Shown here piece after piece: positions 1 through 11,975 of a stretch of 64,000 nt of DNA (the first letter of the stretch is position 1; each line of letters opens with the position of its first letter). The DNA comes from Absidia repens (taxonomy: Eukaryota > Mucoromycota > Mucoromycetes > Mucorales > Cunninghamellaceae): the NCBI GenBank assembly GCA_002105175.1, contig MCGE01000005.1:558001-622000 (forward strand), in the 5' to 3' direction. A program made the translations under genes and the position numbers. The notes below the pieces were generated by a model. The model saw only the letters and a list, made by a program, of their open reading frames with translations. It was not told the DNA's origin and made no database searches.

Positions 1-856
1 TGAAAAAAACCCAATAATAAGTCAAAAGTAGCATGTTTGTTTCCGTTTACCTTCCAGAGCCACATATAACCAAAGAGCCATTTCGGTTGTTGACATAGAA
101 GGCAAATTTGTTGTAACAAAGTAAAAATTTGTCTTGAATTCGGTACATCGCCAATGGTTTGAGAGGTTCAGTTTGTCTTTGCACAAAATTAAATTGTGGG
201 TCTTCTTGATCGGGAATATCGCGAGCGACACTGAGGTTTTCGGGGTCGATGATTTCAAAGCCACGTTCACAGACAACATTCAACTTGGATTTCAAAAAAT
301 GAATGTTTGTTGCATCAGCACCAACATAAAAGTCCTATCATAAAAATTCAACACCATTAGCTATCTTTTTTCCTTCTTCCGCTTTGTTTTTTTTCTTATG
401 TCTTACCATATATTTACGGAACCATGATGTGTTTGACCGTTGACCTAAGAAACCAGTGCGTTGTGTCAGAAATTTTTCGTTCCTAGAATCACGCAAGTCA
501 CAGAGAGGCTCCAAAGCTGAGAAGGTGGATGATGCACCCTTCTTTTTCTTGTATACCAGTAAGTCCTTGTTATTGCAAAAGCCGACATGAAAAAAGCTGA
601 CATGTTGTGCGATTTCTTGAGCAAGTCGTTCTGGTGCTTTGATATTGGTGGGTGAGTTGAGAGCATCGATAGGGTATGCTTTGAGTGTCCGGTCCGCTAA
701 TACCAGTAATATGTGGTGCTTATCCATTACCGCCAGCTGAGTCACATTTTCACAGTTGATCACACGCCGTAAATTGTTTTGATTCACTGTCTTGAAATAC
801 ACGCCAGCATCTGTACCGATAGCCACTTTATATTGGAGATCAATAGTCACTACATT

Positions 857-920
<64 letters not shown>

Positions 921-3487
921 TGGGGGAATAAGCAAGTTGTAAAAGCACCATTCTAAACAATATTATCATTATTATCAACGTAGTACTTACCGAAGGGCAC
1001 TGAGCATGTCACCTTGCCTTGTCCACCAGAAGTAGCAGCCGTGCTGATAAACCGGAACGAAGAATCGTCCAAAGTACGTAATTCAAACAAATAACTATCC
1101 CCTTGACGGCGTTTCTGAGCTGCCTTTGCCTCCTCAATGGCATCGACCCATTGTTGTTTTTCTTCCAAAGTGCTGCAAAAAAAGGTATAGATTCGGCCCC
1201 GATGACCAAGATGATGTAAAGTCAAAGGAATTGTACTGCCTGTTCCACCAGTGTTCATACCACCACCGCCTCCGGTTCCAGCAGTCATAACGTCTGCAGT
1301 ACTACCGCCCAATGAAGGTACCCGAGACATCGATCCAAAATTACCCGCGCCTTGAATGAAGAGCATTTGAAGTGGTATAGGTCGTTTCCAAATACGATAT
1401 TCATCACCAGCACTTGTTTTGCGATGTTTTGTCATTAGCATCAGATGGTCAAACACAAAGGCATGTATGTCGGATTTTTCAGACACTTCGATATTGGTAG
1501 GTTTTCGTTTCATTTCGCCACGATGGTAGAGCTTGCGATGCTGCGTGTCCCCGAGTTGTACGTCATAAGACTCGCCTTGCTTGAATGTCAGAGCGCCATC
1601 AATTTTCAAGATTTCCACCCGCTTTTCAGTGATAGCCGTTTGTGCATCCGCCTTTGCTGCCACTTGACCAATCATTTCGATACACCGATTCAAATAGGCA
1701 TAGTCCGCATGGTCTTGATCGGTCTTCTTCAACACCGCAGATAAGAGGAGCTTATAACGTTGCATCCGAGTAACAGGGTTCAGCAAGAAGTGACGGAAGG
1801 CTAACCGACGCATACGCTGATCGTTGACCACCTCTGCCAAAAACGTTGCCAGTTCAGGGTTTGCTTGCGATTCCATACCAACAATATATTCGGCCAAAGG
1901 GACTCGAGGACAATAAGTTGTAAATGGTTTTTCGAAGAATGGGAAGTGCTGTACCATAATGTCACCAATCATTGGCACACATTTTTTATCATATCGCCGT
2001 TGCAAATCCAAAAGGTCCTTGAATAAAGCGGTGCTAATGTCCCGCAGTTCATAATAGTTGTTGAAGACTTCGCTAACAAACTGCTTGCGTTTTTGGTCGT
2101 CGATAATGTTGCTTTCCAAAAGAGGGATGACAACCAACTAGAAAGCAAAAAAGATAAAAATAAATCATGAGTTTATCAGTTTCCTTTTTGTATCAAAAAG
2201 ACCCCTTCTCCAATTTGAGTTTACATCATGCAAAGTGTCCAAGTCGTTACGATACACCTCTTCTGAATAAATCATTTCATTGATAGCTTCTTGCCGTTCC
2301 CATTCCCGTTTACTAATACTGTCCAGTAATTCCTTAGGTGCACGTTCAGCCCAAGAAATATGAGGGTAGGACTAGATATATTAAAAGGAGAAAAAAAAAA
2401 GTTCAATATCTTTGCACAATGATTGTATGAATTTTTCCCTTGCCTTACCGTATTTGCATTGATTGTAGAATTGGATCGGAAGGATGATTGTCGTGATATA
2501 TCTGGTTCAGTCTAAGCAAAAGGATAGCATGAGTAAGCATACAATTATTGATACGTAAGATAAACCTACATGGAATTCCATTTCAAAGTTTTCTTTCTTG
2601 TTGGGACATTGAGGAGCATAGCAACCACCTTGTTGAGGATGACAGGTATACGAATAACACTTGCTTAATGCCGTAAACACGCCATTGGGAATCTCATTGG
2701 GGCCAGCATCTTCATCAAACGTATAAATTTCATCAGGGGAGTTGTACACCGTTCCAGTGATAAGAGATTTTTGTGAATAATGGACAGGCTCAAACAATAT
2801 AGGACGACTGTGCATAAGAGCATTGGCTACCTTGATACAATAGTTTTCAGGGATCCTTCCACCAAGGATACTATGCAAAGCAGTCTAAAAAAAAAAAATT
2901 AGCATCAAATACCATACTTTCATCATATATATCCATAACCATACCACAGCTTCTGAGCCAGTAAATGATTCCGGGTATTCATTAGCACAAAATAATTCGC
3001 GCACGTGCTCCAAGGCTTTGATTTTTCGAATGAACGAGCGAGATAGGTCCGAGAGCAGAGAAGGATCCATATCGGTAGATAATAGCGTTAGTTGAGACAT
3101 TTGCGGTAATAGCGGAGTCACCAATGATCCAGTTTGTCGTGGCTGCGTAGCGGTGTTTTGCTCGTGTAATTGATTCGATCGTCGAAATGCACTAGGTTCT
3201 ACCATTATATAGTGTGCGGGTGGCGGTGGCGGTGGACCTGTCTTCTGCTGTTGTCGCTGTCGCTGCTGTTGCTGCTGTATTTCTAACTGGCGTTGAAGAG
3301 CGAGCTGCTGACGCTCATAAAGCTGCTGCCGTTCAATGGGAGTTGGTGAATGGTCTTCATCATCACTAGAGTCAGGTGAGATGGGGATAAAAGATAATTC
3401 TTCACGGCCAGTGACCGTTGTACTAGCGGCCGTTGACTGAGTGGTGTGTCGTGGGCGTTCTACGGTGTTGTGAATGATATTCCGCAT
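1..3487 (-). CDS. ROM2: Rho guanine nucleotide exchange factor (DEP-DH-PH-CNH), C-terminus beyond left edge
   Basis: Rho1-type GTPase activator of the Rom1/Rom2 class, which acts in cell-wall integrity signalling at the plasma membrane. Exons on the minus strand are 3487-2945, 2884-2570, 2511-2449, 2371-2225, 2137-991, 849-407 and 334-51. All junctions are GT..AG and the frame closes, giving about 980 visible residues. An N-terminal Gln-rich region (about residues 65-95) is followed by a DEP domain (about 165-250), a DH domain whose helix contains NPVTRMQRYKLLL, a PH domain (about 560-720) and the start of a CNH/citron domain (from about 740, motif VAIGTDAGVYF). A donor at position 50 has no acceptor inside the window, so the C-terminus lies to the left. 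The start is the first Met of the long first exon. The intron at 990-850 contains 60 consecutive A on the plus strand. The choice between Rom1 and Rom2 is by architecture only. Confidence 0.9.
859..918. repeat. A60 homopolymer inside a RhoGEF intron
   Basis: Sixty uninterrupted A on the plus strand, which is T60 in the sense strand. It lies between the PH exon and the CNH exon, just upstream of the intron's 3' splice site, where it acts as an extreme polypyrimidine tract. The length is likely unstable. Confidence 0.95.
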
Positions 3488-4458
3488 AAGAAGTAGGTGT
3501 TCGTGTGTGTCGAATGATGCTCTGAATGATATTCGATGATAATCGAGGTGCTAAGTGTAAGCTTAAAGTAAAATAATACAAATCTGGGTAAGATAAACAC
3601 AGTGGTACCGACTGGTCAAATTCTGTGGCAATTGATCAGCAAACGAAGAATAAAAAAAAAAGAAGGTTAAAAAAGGTCGCCCTCAATTTTGCACTTGCGG
3701 CGTTTGAAAATGGTGAAAGATGAAAAACCAATTTTGCTATGATTGAATGATACCTAACTATGGCACGATATGTACCTGAAAAGTTCTCAGTAAGATATAT
3801 ATACTTTATATATATATTCATTTATAGTAAAATGAACGATAATACTGTATTGCGCAGTCCGATATAAACAAAAGCGTTTAATCCCAGCTATAAACCATAC
3901 TGCTTTCATCGAACTCTCCTGCATTGTTGCATTATAATATTGTAAAATTCATCAAGGTATTTTTGAAAATATATAAAACTGAATATATGGAAACTAGAGT
4001 GCTCACATATTACATTGTGATGCAGTATCGTATGTGATTGTGCGTATCTTCCTCAAATGCGAAGAATAGGCAATAATGACAATGGAATTGGTCATATTTC
4101 TTCTGTAAATAAATATGATATGACACTATAATATAAATATGACATGATATATACAATCTAATGGCAATACAGATGGAAAGAGGAACTGGTTTTGGTAATT
4201 CGTATTGACCTTTTTACGAAGCATATGGTTGTACTACGTAGGTTTGATCTACAAAAGGTAGTGCCGCCCCAATATCACAAGCGACAGTGGGGCGAAATGG
4301 GCAACGATTGGGGAAGGGGGAGAGAAAAATAATATTATGCCTAACTCCGCCAGTCCCCCTTTTTTTCACTATAGACAAAATTTTATAATATTTATACTAT
4401 TTACTTTCTCTCCTTTTTTCTTTCTTTCCTCTTCCTTGTCTACTTATTCCCTAAAAGC
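3488..4458. other. Intergenic spacer between divergent RhoGEF and lipase genes
   Basis: About 970 bp with stops in all frames. It must hold the promoters of both flanking genes. An AT-rich TATA-like block lies at about 3795-3820 and a pyrimidine-rich leader at about 4390-4450 before the lipase start. No other feature is recognised. Confidence 0.6.
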
Positions 4459-7211
4459 TTGATGAGCCCCTTAGAAACCTCTCAAAAAGAAACAGATGCT
4501 CTTTCTTATGGAAATCTAACACCTATACCAACAAAATCTAGATCTGAGCCATGGCAACCTTCTGACAATTGTGACAAGCAGAAAAGATCAAGGTCCAAAA
4601 CGACAGCTTCACCTTCAGAATTCACATTGGAACACGTCAATCAGGTTCATGTTGACGACTTTTTGCAAGCACTCGCCCAAGATCCCTTTATGCAAACTGA
4701 TTCTGGACCTGAACATATATCCGCCTCAAGCGAACTTATACCACCACTTCGTTCCGTCAAAAAGTCAAGGAAGAGTAGTCGAAGGAAGAAGAAAGACGAA
4801 GTTGGCACTCCTCATGGTATTTCTCATACACTCTTGAAATATCCTCTTTTTGTAAGCAATATGACCTGTCAAAATATATATATAAGTTATCATTCCTAAC
4901 ATTTTTGATCTAGTTACTTATTGCTATCATCATGGCTGTAGAACTACTCTTATATCTTGGTCTAAGACAAGCTGTCCGAATTTGGGAAACAATGTTTAGT
5001 TGGTAATAAAAAAGCGTTTGACAATATATGTTTGTTGCTTATGGTATTGACTTATAATATTCTTATTCATAGGCGTGGCAAGAGACGTGCGTTACGAAGC
5101 TACCTTCGGGGGTCAACATCTTTTGAAGAATGGTGCCACGCGGCGAAAAACCTTGATGATTATATGGCTAAGGAAGATTGGAAAAATACACCTGCCCATG
5201 GATTTTACGACTACAGACTCTTACAAAAGGTGGTCAAACATCTACAACTTTATCGCTCAATGCATGATCCTGAAAGTGCCCAAAATCTCAAGGACGTCTT
5301 GTATGCGTCTCTGAAACAAAACTTTGCTGGAATTGAAAACGCCAAACTGTATAGTAATACTTATCTTGGAACAAAATACTTGATTGATGATTATGTTGAT
5401 GAAGGTAACTTGACGAAAAAGAAAAAAGAAAAAATAGAATAATCTCAGGTTTGCTAATCCAATTGTATATATGACAAAGTAACGAAATCGATAGAAGCTC
5501 TGGTTAGCAGTCCACACATCAGCGACGAAGACAAACGATTGGCATTCCGTCTCTACTCGAAAAATTACGGTCGCTCAGCATTTTGTTTATCCGGGGGAGC
5601 TGGATTTGGCTACTTCCATTTGGGTGTCATTCGAGCATTGTTGGATCAAGATTTACTGCCATCTATTATTGCAGGAACTTCAGCTGGCTCGTTAATGGGG
5701 GCAATTGTATGCACAAGGACAGATGATGAACTGCGGCAAGTGCTCGTTCCTGAGCTGGCTCAACGGATCCAAATAGCTGATGACTCTTGGGCAACACTAC
5801 TTACCAGATATGCTACTACGGGGGCAATATTTGACTTGGAACAATGGTCACGTCAAGCAATGTGGTTTACCCGTGGGTCCCTGACATTCAAAGAAGCTTA
5901 TGAACGAACTGGACGCATCTTCAATGTATCGGTGGTCCCCTATGATACCCACTCTCCTACAAAACTTCTCAACTATATCACAGCGCCAAATTGTGTCATT
6001 TGGAGTGCCGTATTGGCTTCAGCTGCTATTCCCGGGGTAAGTGAAAATGCAGTATCGTGGGGCCATGAGCAATTAATGATTTTTTTCTAATTGCCGTTTT
6101 TGTATTTCTTATAGATTCTGAACCCAGTTGTACTCATGCAAAAAGCGCCTAAATCTAGGCATCTGATTCCTTATAATTATGGTCATCGATTCAAGGACGG
6201 TAGTCTTCGCTCTGATATCCCTGCTCAGGCTATGCACAACTACTTCAATGTTAATTATACTATTGTTAGTCAGGTGAACCCTCATATCCATATCTTCTTT
6301 TATGCCAATCAAGGTAGTCCTGGTCGACCAGTCACTCATAGATATGGGAAAGGATGGTAAGTCAGTTAATATAAATAATATTGCAACAATTCTAATCAAA
6401 TTCACATTGTTTTTTTATTTTTTATATTTTTTATCTAGGCGTGGTGGATTTTTGGCATCAACATTGGAACAGTTACTCAAGCTGGAGTTATCCAAGTGGC
6501 TCAAAGTACTTCGTGACTTGAGCTTGCTACCAAGGATCTTAAATCAAGACTGGAGCTCCATTTGGTTACAAAAGTTTGATGGTGATGTTACAATTCTGGT
6601 AAGCCAAAAAAAAAAAAAAAATACATACGTTACACGTTAATCTTACTGTTCGTTTCAAATTGATATTCCTATAAAAGCCCAAGGCGGGACTTAGGGATTG
6701 GTCTTATATTTTGGCGGACCCAGATGGCAAACGTCTAGCACTACTAATGGAATCAGGACAGTTACAAACGTGGCCAAAAATTGCTATGATCCGAAACCGG
6801 TTACGAATTGAAAACTCTATTGCCGCTGGACGCCGACATATACGGGATTCTATCAAACTTTCGCGACAATCAGTCTCAACAAAAACACAAAACAGCAGTG
6901 GTGGCAGCGATGATGGCTTCAGCGGTGATGACGGAAAGGGCAACAAAATCACAGACGAATATGCATTTTTATCAGCGCGGCGTAGAAGCAGTATGCCTGG
7001 AAATACAGACCAGCTCAACTCATCTTTCGAAAAAACGCTTTACAAGGAAGGACGACGTCGTCTCAAATTTTTGTCTCAATTTACGGATACTTCTGGCCTC
7101 GAAAACAACAGTAACATCAAACATATACCTGGAGATTTTAGTGAACGAAGCGGTGAAAGTCTCAACGAAACAGATTATTATTTTAGTGATAGCGAAGTCG
7201 AGGTAGAATGA
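4459..7211 (+). CDS. TGL4: Patatin-like triacylglycerol lipase (Tgl3/4/5, SDP1 family)
   Basis: Lipid-droplet lipase that hydrolyses triacylglycerol, by family knowledge. Seven exons: 4459-4852 (last base 4851), 4914-5002, 5073-5404, 5480-6036, 6115-6356, 6439-6598 and 6678-7211. Phases agree throughout and give about 768 aa. A low-complexity Lys/Ser-rich N-terminus (1-130) leads to a short membrane-like segment coded by exon 2 (LLIAIIMAVELLLYLGL). The patatin core then shows the oxyanion loop GGAGFGYFHLG (about residue 310), the nucleophile elbow GTSAGS (about 337-342) and the dyad Asp in KDGSLRSDIP. The tail after the core is basic and then Ser/Asp-rich, which would suit phosphoregulation. 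The exact paralogue (TGL3, 4 or 5) cannot be told from the sequence alone. Two ATGs sit side by side at the start (4459 and 4462). Confidence 0.9.
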
Positions 7212-7356
7212 TACCATGTTAGTTATAACAGTGTGGAATATATATTTTGATTGATTACCGTCTTCGGAATTTCAAATATTAAAATAAAAATCCCCATCTT
7301 TGTCTCTCATACTCTTTATTCCCTTGTCTCCTTTTTTTTATTTTTTTTTTACGATC

Positions 7357-8174
7357 ATGGTCAATTTATCTTTATATTCCATCAATGCTGTCATTTTACT
7401 AGATGCTTCTGGAAATAGGATCCTGGCGAAATACTATGGTTCAGAACAAACATCTCTCAAGGAACAAAAGACTTTTGAAAAAGGATTGTTTGAAAAGACA
7501 CGCCTATCTCAAGGTAATAGAAACTCATATTATCATCGCTTGCGACTGTACTCACACCGGTTCTTCTTTTTTCTTGTGATGTAGGGGAAATCATTTTATA
7601 CGAAAACCAGGTGGTACTCTACCGATCCAACATCGATATTTACTTTTATGTTGTTGGCTCAGCTGAAGAAAATGAATTGATACTGTCCGGTATGTTTAAT
7701 ACATTCTATGACGCGGTCTCTAGTCTGTTAAGGTAAGCACTCTTATTCTTACTGATTTGCTAGTGTAGAAACTAGACTTATCTGCAATAATAACGCTTAC
7801 CTACTTACTGTCTGCTCATTTGTTTTTAGGTACCAAGTGGAGAAACGAACTATCATGGATAATTTGGATTTAGTTGCTCTTTGTCTTGATGAAACTGTGG
7901 ACCGAGGGTAATGGATATTCATATATAAAGTAAATACGGTATTATGTATTATATACTGTGTGTGCGATATGCTTCTATGTAATGACTAACACTTTTTCAT
8001 TTTTATTATTATTGCTTTTGTATTAGAATCATTTTGGATACGGATGCAAATGCGATTGTGAGTCGGGTATCAAAGCCACGCCTGGATATGGTGGACATTC
8101 CTTTTGCAGAACAAACATTATCACAAGCATACCAAACTGCTAGGGAACGATTTACAAGTCAGTTATTACGGTAG
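7357..8174 (+). CDS. RET3: Coatomer subunit zeta
   Basis: Small adaptor-like subunit of the COPI coat, which forms vesicles for retrograde Golgi-to-ER traffic. Exons are 7357-7513, 7585-7732, 7830-7907 and 8027-8174, coding 176 aa, the usual size for zeta-COP. The N-terminal longin-type fold is recognisable from NLSLYSINAVILLDASGNRI and LAKYY, followed by ENQVVLYRSNIDIYFYVVGS and the C-terminal LDETVDRGIILDTDANAI. The ATG at 7357 follows a T-rich leader; an upstream in-frame ATG at 7300 was rejected because its extension (MSLILFIPLSPFFYFFFT) has no counterpart in the family. It lies 145 bp downstream of the lipase in the same direction. Confidence 0.96.
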
Positions 8175-8939
8175 ATCTTTTGGACGGGTACATGTTTTAC
8201 CAACTAGTAGTATAGTATAGTTTGGTATAGTTTAGCAGAATGGCATACACCGCATTTTTTTTTTTTTTTATTGTTATTATACCTCCCCGCTTTCGCACTT
8301 TTAGTATAGTATATTTATATATTATTTTACATATAAACTTGATAAATATTAAAGCGATTTGAACTGATGAAGGAAACAAAACATGTATGTGTCTATCCTA
8401 TTGATGTAGTCATTGATTGTAGACTTATTAAATGACTGTAGATTGATGTTATAATGTAGACGGATATTATGATATGGTATTTTGATATTTTAATTTCAGT
8501 TTTTATAAGCACCAAAACATGCTTTTTTATGTTGTGAATTCTTCACATAATCCACATACAGTCTCTAGATTTCCTACCATGGTCTTGACACCGTATGATA
8601 GTCCCTCGTTCTATTTCAAAAAAAAAAAAAAAAAGATTTGGTTTGAATCAAGTATTCTTACACTAGGAAAAAAAAAGATCCACCGGGTGTCGGTCGAGGA
8701 AGAAGATTGGTTTTGATAGAATTATACACGCACTCCCCAACTGTGTGGAGCATATACATTGGGGCAAACTGGCGTCAGTTTGGGGCTTCATTTTTATTAT
8801 GCATTGTTATGCCACATCCAAAAGAAAAAAAACAGAGTCTTTTATTTATAATGCGAATGTGTCAGTCAGAAGGCAGAGGAAAATGCTCTCCAGTAGGTAC
8901 ACTGATGGTTATTGATATAATTGTGTTTATCAGGAGCAA
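8175..8939. other. Intergenic spacer, left part of a 2.8-kb gap
   Basis: AT-rich sequence after the zeta-COP stop. It contains probable 3' UTR sequence and short homopolymers (T13 at about 8256, A16 at about 8618) but no exon-like structure that I can support. Confidence 0.5.
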
Positions 8940-10257
8940 GATGCGTTGGATATCAAGTGAACTAAAACTGTCGATCTGTCTTTGGTACTCTGGCAATAAA
9001 GCAGCCATAGCGGTGACTTATAAAGCAGACGTATTGACAGGGTACTCACAAAGCAGTTGCAATAGAGGCAATGTTTATTATTCAATGGGTCAAATTATGG
9101 TGAAAAAAAGATATTATTGGAGCATATTCGTAGATACTAAAACTAAAGGAAGGGGGTCATTGTAACAAAGGATTCAATGATAAGATTTATTGGAGGAAGT
9201 CATGAGGGACAGTAAAGTGAGATCTAAAGAATGCTAAGCTTTTATCTAAAATGGATACATGCAAAATGGAAATAATACAATATACTAGGCATTGGAATGA
9301 TTAAAGAGACATCTGTTACTGAAGCACAACAATAGTCAACACTAATCGAACGGGATTGATCGCTAGTAAAAAAAGGAATCTATTGTACAAAACATGAGAG
9401 AGATTAATGGGACATTTTCCACCGAAAAAAATGAAAAGATGCGTATTTTATTCAGATACAGATACAAACTACGGGCAAGTTAACACTAAACTAAGCTAAT
9501 GGAGGCTCCAAAAAGCCGACTGATGGTGGTCCAAAATCCTGAAACCCAAATGAAAGGGTTCCTCCCCGAGTATGTTACAATCCCTGAGCTGAAAACCCTT
9601 CTAAACTAGTCCTGGCACTATTCTAAGTTCAAAATAATCCAATAGAAGCCGTATGGTGATGAAAAAATCAAAGGAAAAAAAATAATCAAAACGAAAGAGA
9701 GCCGAAAAAATAAAAAAAGTGGGAGAGAGAAAATAAATATTTCACGTGGGCGGCATTTGAAATGTTTTATGTGAGCGATTTTTTTGTCCATTACAAAAAC
9801 CTCTCACTTTTTCGCTTTTCTTTTCTATCACAATCATGCAACATCGTTAACAATGGGGTCTCCTCTTATTACAATATCTCCCAAAACATAATGTCGGAAG
9901 CATGGTTATCCTTGTTCTTGATGCCTTTAAACTCACCATGGAACAATTCGGTCTAATTTAGTTTATCTCCCCTTCCCTGTAGAATAGTTTGTCACTCATT
10001 ATATAACAGTTAACTCTCTCTGATTGAATTAGTTTATTTTAAGTTACGTCTAATATAAATCAGCATATCTTTACCCCAACATACTCCATACTCACTTACC
10101 CCTAATCAGCTCATTTTTAAAACGGTGTTTCGATGCAATCATTAAACTAGTTTAGCTTAGTTATCATAGCTTATCTCTACATCTGAATAAAATATGTTTT
10201 GTCAACTTTTTCTTACATTGTCTTTTATACGTTTAATTCGTCTTCTTCCGAATAGGT
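8940..10257 (+). mobile_element. Dispersed repeat family R1, full-length copy A
   Basis: About 1.3 kb that can be aligned by eye, in the same orientation, to 41350-42862 along its whole length and in part to 36880-37425 and 45885-46535. Shared landmarks in order are GGGTACTCACAAA, ACAAAACATGAGAGAGA, TTCTAAACTAGTCCTG, a purine-rich AAGAAAGAGAG stretch, CACGTGG-CGG-ATTTGAA, GTCCATTACAAAAA and GGAACAATTCGG. I find no intact transposase or reverse transcriptase frame, so the element is either non-autonomous or decayed. The ends are approximate, and no terminal inverted repeat or target duplication was identified with confidence. Confidence 0.75.
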
Positions 10258-10964
10258 ATACCTATACTTTAGTAGACTTTAAAACACTGAGGCGAGAAGG
10301 ATACCGCGAAAGGATTTAAAAATGGCCATGCTGGGCGCATGTGAAAAAGGACAGTGAAAAAGGCATAAAAAAAAATTGAAGCATGAAACTGTTCCATGTA
10401 TCACATTTTTTTATTTTGATATCATAAACGCCTTTGCCTTGCAATTCCTCGGTCACTGAGACAAAACTGATCAAATTCCCTAACTATTATAAGGCGTCTC
10501 TTACGCTAATAAAGTCATAGTAATAAAGAATCAATCGTTGAAATTTGTTCCTTTTTATCTTTAGTATCATATTATGTAGTCAAACATTTCATTGTCAAGA
10601 AAACAAAAGGTTCATAGCATTTTCAGTGTGATACATATTTTTTTTATTTCCTTGCCGACGTGCACCATTGGTGCGCACTTGGTCAGTAATGCAGTTGGGT
10701 AGTTGACAAGCAAAGCCTAAAAGACGTCCTTTCCCACTTGTTTGATGTTTACCCGACATACGCTATCTATATTTTTTACACCTAATAATATTTATTTTAT
10801 AGTGCTCAGGATGCGTTTAGGGTAATACAGAAATCCATTGATCATGAATTTGAATTTGGCAGTGGGCGGTTTTTGAAAAAAGGCTCACCATTGTTTTATA
10901 CATCGCAAAAATATAAATGGCAATTTTTTTTCTTTCTCACTTTTCTACACTCTCAACTCAAAAA
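10258..10964. other. Intergenic spacer upstream of the zf-HIT gene
   Basis: AT-rich sequence without supportable exons. The last 100 bp form a T-rich leader with a TATA-like ATATAAATGG at about 10910, which is probably the zf-HIT promoter. Confidence 0.5.
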
Positions 10965-11591
10965 ATGGATCTTTGTCGTATATGCCATGTAAACGCTCCA
11001 AAATACAAGTGTTCTACTTGTATTTTACCATAGTACGTAGAACAGATTCGTTATTGACGTCGTTATCTTTATTCTTATGCCATTTCTGTTTTATAGTTGC
11101 TCCTTGGCCTGCTACAAGACTCACAAAGGTAACCCAATTCTTACCTCATATAATGAAGTTAAATCTTTTCAGACATATGAAGTTTTTAACCGTTTATTAT
11201 AATATACATATTATTCTAGAAACACCATGTCAGTCCCCTGCACCAAAACAAAGTCAAGGTAAAAAATCAGAGCTTGTTGAAGTGCAAATCAGTCAACAAA
11301 CCTTAACTCATAGTTGTTGCTATAGAAGTGGAAACGAAAAATAGTCAAAAACAGACACCCATTGAAGACGACGACGAAGACGAAACTCGTTTGACCACGG
11401 AACAACTACAACAATTGGGGTCTTGTGAACAAATTCGTTCATTTTTGGACTATCCTCAAATCCGGGACCTTGTAACCAAGATCGATGCTGCACCACAACC
11501 TGATAAATTACTTGATGCTGTACGGAAGGAAGACTCTGTTTTTGAAGATTTTGTTCAAACCCTATTAAAAAGCACTAATACCAACCAATAG
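10965..11591 (+). CDS. HIT1: zf-HIT domain protein (ZNHIT3/Hit1-like)
   Basis: Assembly factor for box C/D snoRNPs, by family knowledge. The short first exons are easily missed: 10965-11032, 11097-11128, 11220-11258 and 11326-11591. Spliced, they give 134 aa with closed frame. The zf-HIT finger is at the extreme N-terminus: CRIC and CSTC pairs followed by the C-x3-C-x3-H pattern in CSLACYKTH (residues about 4-35). The helical C-terminal part (LTTEQLQQLGSCEQIRSFL, then LLDAVRKEDSVFEDFV) resembles the C-terminal domain of ZNHIT3/Hit1. An acidic linker (DDDEDE) joins the two. ZNHIT6/Bcd1 would be much longer, so the Hit1 assignment is preferred. Confidence 0.85.
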
Positions 11592-11633
11592 CACTTCCTT
11601 CTAGAAATCATTGTCTAGTTTAGATCCCCTCTC

Positions 11634-11638
<5 letters not shown>

Positions 11639-11685
<47 letters not shown>
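11639..11685. repeat. T47 homopolymer downstream of the zf-HIT gene
   Basis: Forty-seven uninterrupted T, 48 bp after the zf-HIT stop codon and about 290 bp before the Rieske start. It sits at the junction of one gene's 3' UTR and the next gene's promoter. Confidence 0.95.
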
Positions 11686-11689
<4 letters not shown>

Positions 11690-11807
11690 ACATTATCATT
11701 TTTATTACTAGTATATACAATCGAATATCATTTTTTCTTAATAAAGTTACCATTTTCACTATCTTTTCTGATGGGTGGCGCACTGCTTGAAACCAGTAAT
11801 GTATTTT

Positions 11808-11828
11808 TATTTAAACACCGCTTTTTTA
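11808..11828 (+). promoter_or_regulatory. TTTAAACACCGC promoter motif, Rieske gene
   Basis: ATTTAAACACCGCTTTTTTA lies about 150 bp upstream of the Rieske ATG. Almost the same 18 bases occur in reverse orientation upstream of the minus-strand PAS gene (21666-21687), and close variants lie upstream of POP1, RecQ, the GT49 gene and the ankyrin gene. A regulatory role is inferred from the recurrence. Confidence 0.5.
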
Positions 11829-11975
11829 TTTTGCCATGATGACGACGAAAAAAAAGACCAGGCTGAAGGGTGGGGCGGGGGTCAATAGTTTAGAGGGAAT
11901 AAAAAAAAAACTTTTTTTTTCTGTTGTTTCTCTTTGAAAAAGAATCCTTTCCGTACTCCCCACTCTCATTCAACC

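Noticed and set aside
8707..9165. 152-codon open frame at the left of R1 copy A
   Set aside because: It is not conserved in copies C or D, has no domain, and lies in repeat sequence.
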